NCBI RefSeq assembly: GCF_900141705.1
Contig: NZ_FQYM01000008.1
Location: 1-64,000, forward strand
Origin: Fibrobacter sp. UWP2
GTDB taxonomy: Bacteria; Fibrobacterota; Fibrobacteria; Fibrobacterales; Fibrobacteraceae
Reading direction: 5' to 3'
Length of the DNA stretch: 64,000 nucleotides
A model generated the notes under the pieces. The model was not told where the DNA came from. It saw only the letters and a program-made list of their open reading frames with translations, and did no database searches. Below, piece after piece: positions 8,148-15,154 of this stretch; positions within the stretch are counted from its first letter, which is position 1, and every line of letters starts with the position of its first letter. The translations under genes were made by a program, and so were the position numbers.

Positions 8148-8447
8148 TTATTTCCTCGCTACTCTTTTCAAGCGTTCTTTCTTCAACAATTTCGCACTTT
8201 TTTCTGGAGTGGGGAGATTTTCGGGCATCGTTCCGCCAAGTTCGGCTATCGTCTGACGGGTCTTTACAGCAAAATACGTTTGACCGAGGGCGATTATCTC
8301 CTTGCGGGGGTCACCATTCATTTCAATCAAGTAGCAGACGTAACGGGAGAGCTTGATGTCAGCGATTTTGCGCTGGGCTCCTTTGGCAAGGTCTATCATT
8401 TTGTTGGCGTCAACAAAATGATAAACTGTTTGAATTGATTGAATCAA
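8148..8447 (-). pseudogene. dinD: remnant of DNA-damage-inducible protein D (dinD)
   Basis: The reading frame contains LSRYVCYLI, NGDPRKEIIALGQTYFAV and, at the end, a GGTMPENLPTPEKS segment, which together are typical of the middle and C-terminus of DinD-like proteins. The N-terminal Bro-like part is missing and the region between the TYFAVKTR block and the C-terminal tail is shorter than in intact members (usually about 270-280 aa). The first 8-10 codons are not dinD-like and read into a helicase remnant on the other strand, marking a junction near 8420-8425. DinD is a LexA-regulated inhibitor of RecA filaments in E. coli; this copy is unlikely to work. Confidence 0.65.
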
Positions 8448-9043
8448 AATATGGTTCTGGTTCTGTTGATTACCTAAATAAGGGAGCCCGCAAAAAGATT
8501 CTTGATGCCTTCAATGACCCTCAAAGTGATTTGAGATACTTAATAGCAACAGATAAAGATTCTCAAGGAATAGACTTGCAACAATCGGAAGCATGGATTA
8601 TTCATTATGAGTTGCCATGGAACCCAATCAGGGTAATTCAAAGATTTGGACGGGTATGGCGACTGAATAAGCCAAATGCAGAAAATGCAGATGATGAATT
8701 GACTCGCCCGGTTGCATTCTATATTCCTTCGACTTATTCTGCGGAGGAAGAAAAGATCAATAGACTGCAAAGACGTTGGAAGACGTTGGAAAAAGTTCTT
8801 CCTAAGCTTAGTTCAAAATGTTTACCGCCGATTAGATTTGATCTTGCTCTAGGAATTCGTGTTACGCCAAGTCCATACAAAGAATGCACTTGTTGCGGGA
8901 AAGATGGAAAGAGGAAGATGTTGTATTCAACGGAGAGTGAGGCGCTTATTGCTGCGAAGCGCCGTTCTAAAAAAAAGATTCCGCTGCGCGTTTATCAATG
9001 CCCCGATGAATGTGGATACCATCTCACGAGTAATCAGGAATAA
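8420..9043 (+). pseudogene. C-terminal remnant of an SF2 helicase with zinc-binding tail
   Basis: The frame opens without its own good start near the dinD junction. It shows helicase motif V (ATDKDSQGIDLQ) and motif VI (QRFGRVWR), then a tail with CxxC pairs (CTCC near residue 153 from the ATG at 8435 and a CPDEC near the end). The N-terminal ATPase half with Walker A and DEAD-type boxes is absent, so this is the right end of a much larger SNF2/DEAD-type helicase, of the sort found in defence or restriction operons. An ATG at 8435 would give 202 aa, but no ribosome site precedes it. A strong terminator follows at 9066. Confidence 0.7.
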
Positions 9044-9065
9044 GCGATTATCACTATCATAAGGA

Positions 9066-9098
9066 ACCATTTTGCCAACGTCGGCAAAATGGTCTTTT
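9066..9098 (+). terminator. intrinsic terminator
   Basis: An 11-bp stem (ACCATTTTGCC and its complement) with a six-base loop, followed by CTTTTTATTT. It ends the helicase-remnant unit on the plus strand. Confidence 0.8.
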
Positions 9099-9283
9099 TA
9101 TTTCTTTCTCAGCTTCCCGCCAGCAAATACTACCAGGAGGGCGCCGGCGGCTACGCCGCCGACTTTCTTGAGGTCGCTCCAGAATTGCTTCCGCTTTGCC
9201 TTGCACTGCTCGCAAAGCTTTTCGGTGTCTTCGGGCTTGTCGCAGCCGCACTTTTTGCAGGTTTTCCAGAGTTTCTGAGTCAT
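9098..9283 (-). CDS. small zinc-ribbon membrane protein, 61 aa
   Basis: The 61-aa product has two CxxC pairs (CKKC and, later, CEQC) in its first 30 residues, as in a zinc ribbon, and a hydrophobic segment (VGGVAAGALLVVFAGG) near the C-terminus followed by basic residues. That suggests a small membrane-anchored zinc-ribbon protein with the ribbon in the cytoplasm. The start at 9283 is supported by GAGAGG upstream. The gene is divergent from the NYN protein gene, 62 bp apart. Function unknown. Confidence 0.55.
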   Translation of the reverse strand: MTQKLWKTCKKCGCDKPEDTEKLCEQCKAKRKQFWSDLKKVGGVAAGALLVVFAGGKLRKK

Positions 9284-9345
9284 AGTTGGCCTCTCGTTCA
9301 ATAGGAATATATATTTATTTCCAGGATTTAAGAGAGGTTTTGCTT

Positions 9346-10506
9346 ATGTCGAGCCAAGTTGCCATTTTTATCGATGCGGAGAATCTGACTTCCTGGATTA
9401 AGAACGGGGGTGTGGAGTCGCTTATGGAAGAACTTCTCCCGCTGGGGCAGATTGTCGTCCGCAAGGCTTACGGCAAATGGTCTACGACGCAGCTTGCGCC
9501 CTTGCAGTCCGTATTGAACGATAACGGATTCGAACTGGTGCATACTTTCCACCCTGTCAGCGGCAAGAATTCCACGGATATCAAGATGACCGTGGACACC
9601 ATGGAGGTTGCCATCGAATCCCGGGCCCAGTGGATTGTCCTTGCGACGGGGGATTCCGACTTTTCCCCGTTGTTCCGCAAGTTGCGCGAGCAGGGCAAGG
9701 ACGTTATTGGCGTGGGCCCCAAGTCGCCACTCAGCGAATGCGTCAAGAATTCCTGTTCCAGGTACATCTATACGGACAATGCCGAAGAGCAGTCCGACGA
9801 GACCGAGCGCAACAACATGCTGGTTTCCGAAAAGATTGACTTTATCGAGATTCTCAGGTCGGTGTTGCAGGGCGAGGACGCGCCTATCCATCTTTCCGCA
9901 TTGATGCCCAAGATGCTGGAACGCGACAACGCCTTCAGCGTGAAGCGTCTTGGTTTCAAGACTTTCAAGGAATTTGTCAGCTCTGTCGATTTTGCCGAGG
10001 TCAAGGACGATGGCAACGGCACGATCATGGTATCGCTGTCGAAAAAGAAGGTCGCTGTACAGGAAGATGCCCAGATGGTGCTTGCGAAGGCGCTGAAGAA
10101 AAAGAGCTGGGACGTTTTATCGAAAGGGATTCTCCGCAAGATATATAGGCTAGCTTGCGACAAGACGGCGCTGAAGCCGATGAGCAAACAGGATTTGGTG
10201 CAGGAAATCGCTTCGGAGAACTTGGCAGGAACTACCAATGGCATTATCAGTCGCGCCTTGGGAATTTTCCTAAAGGCTGAGCTTGCGACGGTTAGTGCTT
10301 CTGGAGCTGAAAGGCAATGGACGTTTGAAAATACAAACCAGTATTGGCTAAAGATTGACAAGGCCTTGCTTGATAGGCTTTCGGCCGGGCTCAAGGAGTC
10401 CGGAATTTCTGCGAAGGTTTCGGATGTGAAGTCCTTGCTTTACGGAAAGTATTCCGACGAGGATTTGGAGAGTCTTTTCGCGCAGTATCGAGACGTAATA
10501 TCCTGA
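9346..10506 (+). CDS. NYN-domain putative ribonuclease with OST-HTH/LOTUS domain
   Basis: A 386-aa protein. The N-terminal 140 residues form a NYN (PIN-like, LabA/DUF88) nuclease domain with its acidic residues in FIDAENL (Asp10), a DIKM segment near 78 and TGDSDF near 101-106. Residues about 163-230 look like an OST-HTH/LOTUS RNA-binding domain; the rest is helical and unassigned. Such proteins are predicted to bind and cut structured RNA. The start at 9346 has GAGAGG upstream, while an extension to 9286 would begin in the promoter region. A -10-like TATATT precedes it. It stands alone in its transcription unit. Confidence 0.8.
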   Translation: MSSQVAIFIDAENLTSWIKNGGVESLMEELLPLGQIVVRKAYGKWSTTQLAPLQSVLNDNGFELVHTFHPVSGKNSTDIKMTVDTMEVAIESRAQWIVLATGDSDFSPLFRKLREQGKDVIGVGPKSPLSECVKNSCSRYIYTDNAEEQSDETERNNMLVSEKIDFIEILRSVLQGEDAPIHLSALMPKMLERDNAFSVKRLGFKTFKEFVSSVDFAEVKDDGNGTIMVSLSKKKVAVQEDAQMVLAKALKKKSWDVLSKGILRKIYRLACDKTALKPMSKQDLVQEIASENLAGTTNGIISRALGIFLKAELATVSASGAERQWTFENTNQYWLKIDKALLDRLSAGLKESGISAKVSDVKSLLYGKYSDEDLESLFAQYRDVIS

Positions 10507-10594
10507 GATGCGTTAGGGATGGTTACCCGCAAGGGCCGAGACTACAGGCTCGGTGAGCCTTGCCGCGCAAGGCGAGTACAGCCCGGCCCCGGCC

Positions 10595-10625
10595 CTAGAT
10601 CCTTCGACTTCGCTCAGGATGACAC
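10595..10625. repeat. dispersed hairpin repeat R, copy 1
   Basis: The ATCCTTCGACTTCGCTCAGG-type repeat, here inverted relative to the copies at 20331 and 27636, and flanked by a larger inverted repeat (CCCCGGCC.CTAG and CTAGGCCGGGG) so that the whole of about 10585-10635 can fold back. It lies between two converging genes and may end transcription of both. Confidence 0.65.
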
Positions 10626-10643
10626 TAGGCCGGGGAACGCCCG

Positions 10644-11447
10644 TTAGAACGGGATGAAGTTGTCGGGGTTCGGGAGGAAGCTTTCGGGGTTTTCTGATCT
10701 CTTGGTTTGCTTGAGCGCCTGGCGGAGTTTGGCGGCGAGCCGCTTGGGTACGGGCAGCGAGGGCGGCAGAACGTCGACGGTTTGGGGCTGGTCGGTGTAG
10801 ATGCGGAAGATGTCTGCCTCCAGGGGGTTGAGGATGGCGACCACGTAGTGGTCGTCGAGGATGTCCGGGTAGCTGTACGGGGTGTTGTCGCCGAGGGGCC
10901 CGCGGAGGGTGTCCCAGATGGGCCATATCTGCTCCCTGGTGGGTGGCGTTATCCAGACGATGGCGAGTTCCACGAATTCGTCGCTCGCGACTTCCACGAT
11001 GTCGCCTTCCTTGAAGGGGATGGTCCCGGGGTCCCTGCCGTAAAAGCCGGTGTCGCCCAGTTCCATGTCCTTGCCGTCGCAGTGGGATACGCCCGAGGTG
11101 GTGCATTCCTGCCAGAGGGTGCCGTCTTTCAGGTAGCGCCTGGTGGATATGTCGCGCATGCCCGAGGTGTGGTGGCCGAGGGGCCGTTCGCTCACGACAA
11201 AGCCGTAGAGGTCCCGGTAGCCCTGCGCGGCGATTTGCCCGATGTGCGCTTCGGCTTCGGCGAGTGTCTCGAAGTAGCCGGCGTCTGTCCCGCAGATGTT
11301 GAATCCGGGCTTGTTGCGGTAATCTTCGGGGCGTCCGTCCTCGTCGAGGCGGTACGCGGGTTTTGACAGGCTGACGATTTGGTATGCCTGCAGCTTGAAG
11401 ATGGTCTTGAAGTTTTCCTTGCCTACGCGGGTGGCTCTTATGCCCAT
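10644..11447 (-). CDS. hypothetical protein, 267 aa
   Basis: A 267-aa protein that I do not recognise, with no signal peptide or membrane segment. It is rich in Gly, Asp and Pro in the middle and ends in a basic then polar tail. AGGAGG lies five bases before the ATG at 11447, so I prefer this start to the one at 11492, which would run into the operator. The promoter has shared operator copy E and a TATATT -10 box (complement of 11470-11475). The good codon use, unlike the AT-rich genes nearby, makes it look long-resident. Its job in the WYL regulon is unknown. Confidence 0.65.
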   Translation of the reverse strand: MGIRATRVGKENFKTIFKLQAYQIVSLSKPAYRLDEDGRPEDYRNKPGFNICGTDAGYFETLAEAEAHIGQIAAQGYRDLYGFVVSERPLGHHTSGMRDISTRRYLKDGTLWQECTTSGVSHCDGKDMELGDTGFYGRDPGTIPFKEGDIVEVASDEFVELAIVWITPPTREQIWPIWDTLRGPLGDNTPYSYPDILDDHYVVAILNPLEADIFRIYTDQPQTVDVLPPSLPVPKRLAAKLRQALKQTKRSENPESFLPNPDNFIPF

Positions 11448-11482
11448 GACGGCCTCCTTGTCTATATGAAATATAATCTCCA

Positions 11483-11505
11483 ACTGCGACAAATAATGAC
11501 ATATA
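11483..11505 (-). promoter_or_regulatory. shared operator, copy E (upstream of the 267-aa gene)
   Basis: On the minus strand: TATATGTCA, spacer TTATT, TGTCGCAGT; TTGTCGCA is followed after 9 nt by TATATT. The right arm core is intact and the left arm matches the consensus in 6 of 9 bases. Confidence 0.6.
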
Positions 11506-11641
11506 TGGAGGAAAATTTATTCCGACATTAATCCGAAATTAATCCGACATTATTCCGACATCGTTGGTTAAGTAGTCAAAATTTTGCGGTCGAAATTTTC
11601 GACCGCAAAATTCTCCGCTTTGTAAAATTTTTTCCTAACCC

Positions 11642-11670
11642 TTGCCACATCTGTCGATTTTAGGTACATT
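11642..11670 (+). promoter_or_regulatory. sigma-70-type promoter of leader copy 1
   Basis: TTGCCA, 17 bp, TACATT. The same spacing and -10 box recur in leader copy 2 (13410-13438). Confidence 0.65.
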
Positions 11671-11676
11671 AACGCC

Positions 11677-11786
11677 CGACGCATCTCGCTGTTTTAAGGC
11701 GAGGTGCGTTTTTGTTTTAACCGGCTTTTCGGTTTTGCAAGAACGCCTCTAACATCAATCGGCCACAATTTATGGCCAAATGGAGG
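11677..11786 (+). promoter_or_regulatory. structured 5' leader, copy 1
   Basis: Three hairpins lie between the promoter and the ATG at 11791: an 11-bp stem (ACGCATCTCGC with GCGAGGTGCGT, one G-U pair) followed by TTTTT, a 5-bp stem AACCG/CGGTT, and GGCCA/TGGCC next to the GGAGG ribosome site. The second copy at 13445 keeps the first two in sequence and the third only in shape. The first hairpin resembles an intrinsic terminator, so attenuation is possible. Confidence 0.5.
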
Positions 11787-11790
11787 CTGT

Positions 11791-13200
11791 ATGAAAGTCA
11801 AGAAAATTGATAAAGACGAAAAGCACGACCTTGAGTTCAAACAGAACTGGCGTGATGAATATCTCAAGTGGATTTGCGCGTTTGCCAATACGCATGGTGG
11901 CTCGCTTTATATAGGTGTAAAGGATAATGGCGAAATTTGCGGAGTGAAGGATTACCGCAAGCTTTCGGAAGATATTCCGAACAAGATTTTGCAAGCCATG
12001 GGCTTGATTTGCGAAGTGAACCTTCTTGACGAAGGTGGAAAGAAGTATTTTCGAATCGATGTGGAGAAATATCCGTTCCCGGTCAGTTATCATGGAAAAT
12101 ATTATAAGCGGAGCGGTTCAACGACGCAAGAGGTTGTGGACAATGAATTGGACAAGATGATTCTTGCCGTGCAGGGGCGCACGTGGGATAGTGTTCCTGT
12201 GCCGCATGTGGATGTTGCAGACTTGGATAATGATTCTATCAAGCTTTTCAAGAAAATGGCGCTTGACCATAATCGTCTTGATAGCAAGGCGCTGGATGTT
12301 CCAACGGATGTTCTCTTGAGAAACTTGCGGTTGTTTGAGAATGATTATTTGACGAGGGCGGCTGTCATGTGCTTTCACCCGGATCCCGAAAAGTGGGTCA
12401 TGTGCGCTTATACAAAAATTGGGTTCTTCGCCGATAACGATGCAGACATTATTTATCAGGATGAGGTTCATGGTTCGCTTGTGATGCAGGTTGAAAAGAC
12501 GATGGATCTCATCTATACGAAGTACATGAAGGCTCTCATCAGCTATGACGGCATTCATCGCAAAGAAACATTCTTTTTCCCGAAGGAGGCATTCCGTGAG
12601 TTACTTTTGAATGCTGTGATTCATCGTGATTATACTAGGCCCACGCCAATTCAGATTCGCGTTTATGCTCACAAGATTCGCATTTGGAATATCGGAAAGA
12701 TGCCCGTTGATGTTCCTGTCGAAAAATTGTTCAAGCCGCATTCGTCGGAACCGCGCAATCCGAATATTGCAAATGTGTTCTTTAAGGCGGGTTATGTCGA
12801 AAGCTGGGGTCGCGGCTACAAGAACATCACCGACGTCTGCAAGCTTCGCAAGGCAAAATTGCCTATTCCCGAAGAGAATTCTGGCGGTCTGGTGGTGGAA
12901 TGCCCGCCGAGCAGGCAATATCTTGATGCCGAAAGGAAACAGGGGAAAATCATTCCACATGAAGATGCTGTAAACCCGACAATAAACCCGACAATAAACC
13001 CGACAATAAAACTTACGGATACGCAGCGAACCATACTTGCGGAATTATCCAAAAATCCGAGAATTACACAAATGGAATTGGCGTCGATCCTTAAGATACA
13101 GCGTTCCTCTGTAAGCGAGAGTATGTCAAAATTACAACGATTGGGCGTGTTGAAGCGTATTGGTGGTAACAAAACTGGTTATTGGGAAGTTATTTTTTAA
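11791..13200 (+). CDS. AlbA_2/GHKL ATP-binding protein with C-terminal winged helix
   Basis: A 469-aa protein of the 'ATP-dependent DNA helicase RecG-like/Schlafen AlbA_2' group. Residues about 10-130 form the AlbA_2 (Schlafen-like) domain with the ENTHGG-like FANTHGGSLYIGV block. A GHKL-type ATP-binding segment follows, with NAVIHRDY near 273 and a glycine-rich ESWGRGYKNI near 340. Residues about 410-469 form a MarR-like winged helix, joined by a linker of three TINP-type repeats (12972-13010). Members act as regulators or in defence; the specific role is unknown. GGAGG precedes the ATG at 11791, which is preferred over the in-frame ATG at 11704 inside the leader hairpin. Confidence 0.8.
   Translation: MKVKKIDKDEKHDLEFKQNWRDEYLKWICAFANTHGGSLYIGVKDNGEICGVKDYRKLSEDIPNKILQAMGLICEVNLLDEGGKKYFRIDVEKYPFPVSYHGKYYKRSGSTTQEVVDNELDKMILAVQGRTWDSVPVPHVDVADLDNDSIKLFKKMALDHNRLDSKALDVPTDVLLRNLRLFENDYLTRAAVMCFHPDPEKWVMCAYTKIGFFADNDADIIYQDEVHGSLVMQVEKTMDLIYTKYMKALISYDGIHRKETFFFPKEAFRELLLNAVIHRDYTRPTPIQIRVYAHKIRIWNIGKMPVDVPVEKLFKPHSSEPRNPNIANVFFKAGYVESWGRGYKNITDVCKLRKAKLPIPEENSGGLVVECPPSRQYLDAERKQGKIIPHEDAVNPTINPTINPTIKLTDTQRTILAELSKNPRITQMELASILKIQRSSVSESMSKLQRLGVLKRIGGNKTGYWEVIF
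12972..13010 (+). repeat. in-frame 12-bp tandem repeat
   Basis: Three copies of AACCCGACAATA encode Asn-Pro-Thr-Ile units that form the linker between the ATPase and winged-helix parts of the AlbA_2 protein. Confidence 0.8.
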
Positions 13201-13223
13201 AGGAATAACCTCAAGGAGTTCCC

Positions 13224-13376
13224 CATGAAAAATCGTTTTGCACTCACGCTTATGGCAACGCTCATCTGCAGCGACGCCTGCGCATGACCATGGACGTCCC
13301 CGCCATCAAGAAGCTTCTCAAGCTTTCTGACTCGCAGGTGCCCTTGCTGAACAATCCCGTCGGCTACGCGAAGTGA
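13224..13376 (+). pseudogene. small remnant, possibly of a nitroreductase-like gene
   Basis: An AAGGAG ribosome site and an ATG at 13224 open a 20-codon signal-peptide-like frame that stops at 13284-13286. A second frame starting with an overlapping ATG reads LKLSDSQVPLLNNPVGYAK and stops at 13376; its PVGY ending resembles nitroreductase C-termini. I read this as start and end of a gene whose middle was deleted. The family guess rests on a dozen residues. Confidence 0.35.
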
Positions 13377-13409
13377 TTAGAATCGCTCTGTAAAATTTTC
13401 TTGCTCCCC

Positions 13410-13438
13410 TAGCCAGACTTCTCGATATTAGGTACATT
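13410..13438 (+). promoter_or_regulatory. promoter of leader copy 2
   Basis: TAGCCA, 17 bp, TACATT, matching the promoter at 11642-11670. Confidence 0.55.
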
Positions 13439-13444
13439 AACGCC

Positions 13445-13632
13445 CGACGCATCTCGCTGTTTTAAGGCGAGGTGCGTTTTTCGTTTACAACGCAACGCGC
13501 TTCGCCTCGGCAATGGAAATAAACAAGTTTATTTCCGCTGCTCTCGGCTTGGGTGCGTTTGTTTTAACCGGTTTTTCGGTTTTGCAAGAACGCCTCTAAC
13601 ATCAACCGGCCGCCAAAGCGGTCAAATGGAGG
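13445..13632 (+). promoter_or_regulatory. structured 5' leader, copy 2, interrupted by an 81-bp insertion
   Basis: The first hairpin (13447-13477) and everything from 13561 to the GGAGG at 13628 repeat leader copy 1 almost base for base. The third hairpin has a different sequence (GGCCGC pairing with GCGGTC) but the same place before the ribosome site. The ATG at 13637 opens a frame of only 8 codons, so the gene once driven by this leader is gone. Confidence 0.5.
13480..13560. mobile_element. 81-bp MITE-like insertion in leader copy 2
   Basis: Absent from leader copy 1. It is bounded by a 9-bp direct repeat GGTGCGTTT (13471-13479 and 13552-13560) and contains a perfect 10-bp inverted repeat GGAAATAAAC at 13515-13536. 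This looks like a small palindromic element with target duplication, or a slipped duplication. Confidence 0.45.
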
Positions 13633-13682
13633 CTGTATGGCTAAAAAGAACTATTCCTCGTGACTATGATGCCGTTTTTCGG

Positions 13683-13739
13683 TGTATTACAACATGTATT
13701 GTAACGTGTATTGACAAATATCTATACATTTTCTATAAT
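13683..13739 (+). promoter_or_regulatory. promoter and direct-repeat operator of the toxin-antitoxin pair
   Basis: TTGACA (13711-13716), 17 bp, TATAAT (13734-13739): a consensus sigma-70 promoter. Three TGTATT direct repeats start at 13683, 13695 and 13707, exactly 12 bp apart, and run into the -35. Such spacing on one helix face fits ribbon-helix-helix antitoxin autoregulation. Confidence 0.65.
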
Positions 13740-13753
13740 AATGAGGACAATAG

Positions 13754-13996
13754 ATGAATATCACAAAGCACGCTTTTGAGAGGATGCGTGAGAGAGGATT
13801 CACCGTGGAAATGCTCGGAAAGGTTCTGCGGAGAAAAGACCTGGTTCGCGATCCATCTGACAAAGAAGGTGTTTCTAAAATTATTACCGAGGTTGATAAT
13901 CGATTTTGGGCATTAATTGTCTCGGACGATTTAAAAACATTGATAACCGTAAGGAGAGCTCATGAAGACGAAGTGCAAGAAGCGAGAGAAGATTAA
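13754..13996 (+). CDS. DUF4258-type putative toxin
   Basis: An 80-aa basic protein beginning with the ITKHAFERMRERG pattern seen in DUF4258 proteins, which share the small RelE/BrnT-like ribonuclease fold. The end is acidic. It overlaps the following gene by 35 bp and precedes it, the order seen in BrnTA and HigBA systems where the toxin comes first. The predicted activity is mRNA cleavage; this comes from family relation only. The gene has a strong promoter with direct repeats directly upstream. GAGGA lies nine bases ahead of the ATG. Confidence 0.65.
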   Translation: MNITKHAFERMRERGFTVEMLGKVLRRKDLVRDPSDKEGVSKIITEVDNRFWALIVSDDLKTLITVRRAHEDEVQEARED

Positions 13997-14297
13997 GCTG
14001 CCCAAGGGCTTCAAGCTGGTTGACGATTTCCTTTCTAAAGAGGAAATCGAGGCGCTTGAAAATGATACTACAATGAGAGATCCGATGGTAATTACCGGCG
14101 GTCATGAGTCGGAGACGTTGGAGGAATCCATTGCGCGAATCAGCCGTGCCATTGCCGAGGCCAAGGAAGAAAAGAAGATGTATTCCATAAGGCTCAAGGT
14201 CAAGACGGTGGAATCGATCAAGCGCAAGGCTGCGGCAGCGGGCATCCCGTATCAGACTTATGTGAACGTGGTGCTCGATAATGCGGCATCTGCTTAA
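13962..14297 (+). CDS. CopG/BrnA-like antitoxin
   Basis: A 111-aa protein with a lysine-rich N-terminus and a C-terminal block (YSIRLKVKTVESIKRKAA followed by IPYQTYVNVVL) typical of ribbon-helix-helix antitoxins of the CopG/BrnA type. GGAGAG precedes the ATG. The overlap with the toxin gene suggests translational coupling. It would neutralise the upstream DUF4258 protein and bind the TGTATT repeats in the promoter (inference). Confidence 0.65.
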   Translation: MKTKCKKREKIKLPKGFKLVDDFLSKEEIEALENDTTMRDPMVITGGHESETLEESIARISRAIAEAKEEKKMYSIRLKVKTVESIKRKAAAAGIPYQTYVNVVLDNAASA

Positions 14298-14338
14298 ATG
14301 GTAAAAAGTTGTATCTTTTCGGTGTAGAAGGTAACATC

Positions 14339-15091
14339 ATGAAAAGACTTATCGCACTTATGCTTTGCATTATGGCCGTGGCGACGTTCGCGGCCGAAGA
14401 CATCAAGATTGTCAAGGTGAACGACGCTAACTTCGAGAAAGAGGTTCTGCAGTCCAAGAAGCCGGTCATCCTGGATATCACTTCCACGAGCTGCCCGCCG
14501 TGCCTCATCATGATCCCGACACTCATCGGCATCGCGAAGAACTATCCCGACATCAAGATTGCGACGGTGGGCATTGACGAACCGGGCATCGACAAGATCA
14601 AGGCGAGCCTGCCTATCCAGGCGTTCCCGACGTTCTTCATGGTGCGCAACGGCAAGATTGTAAACCAGCTGGTGGGTGCCGTCAAGGAAGAGGAACTGCT
14701 GGCGGCCCTGCAGTACACGCCATCCAAGAAGCCCGCAGCCAAGCCGAAGAAGGTCAAGAACGCGAAGCGCAACATGGTGTGCAAGACTCCGGGGCAGTTC
14801 AACGGGCTCAAGAATCTGGTGACCATTTCGTTCGTGTTCGGCGACTACGAAATCGAGAATGTTGACATCGTGACGGACGTGTTCGTGCCGCCCGAGCTGA
14901 ACGATCGGCGCGACCAGATGATGGAACACGTGCGCGCGAGCGGGAAGGGCGAGGTGGAGCCCACCATGACGGGTTTCCGCATCCATATCGACAACAACTG
15001 CCGATTCATGAAGGCGATGGACATGAAGCGTACGTCCACTTACGGCGAGATGCGTGCGGGTCTCGAACTGCAGGGCTTTACCTGCCAGTAG
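14339..15091 (+). CDS. exported thioredoxin-like protein
   Basis: A 250-aa protein with a signal peptide (residues 1-18) and a thioredoxin fold whose active site is CPPC at 52-55 and whose cis-proline loop reads FPTFF near 96. After about residue 130 a lysine-rich linker leads to a C-terminal domain of unknown fold with two cysteines. CPPC sites occur in periplasmic and envelope thiol oxidoreductases; the partner is unknown. AGAAGG precedes the ATG at 14339, which is preferred to 14309 because the signal peptide then begins with a proper basic N-region. Confidence 0.75.
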   Translation: MKRLIALMLCIMAVATFAAEDIKIVKVNDANFEKEVLQSKKPVILDITSTSCPPCLIMIPTLIGIAKNYPDIKIATVGIDEPGIDKIKASLPIQAFPTFFMVRNGKIVNQLVGAVKEEELLAALQYTPSKKPAAKPKKVKNAKRNMVCKTPGQFNGLKNLVTISFVFGDYEIENVDIVTDVFVPPELNDRRDQMMEHVRASGKGEVEPTMTGFRIHIDNNCRFMKAMDMKRTSTYGEMRAGLELQGFTCQ

Positions 15092-15154
15092 TCCGGCGCG
15101 TTTTCTATTTGCGAAAAACTTCCGCAAACCGCGAAAATAATATACATTACGGGT

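Noticed and set aside
8394-8423. 30-bp perfect palindrome as a terminator or recombination site
   Set aside because: It coincides with plausible dinD codons (YHFVDANKMI) and has no T-run, so it may be coincidence of coding sequence; kept only as a note at the junction.
9286-9345. CTCTCG-N11-TATATA resembling the shared operator before the NYN gene
   Set aside because: Match is weak and lacks the left arm; TATATA is a common -10 in this genome.
10513-11502. 329-aa minus-strand ORF in another frame of the 267-aa gene
   Set aside because: Arg/Pro/His-rich shadow; the other frame has a proper ribosome site and normal composition.
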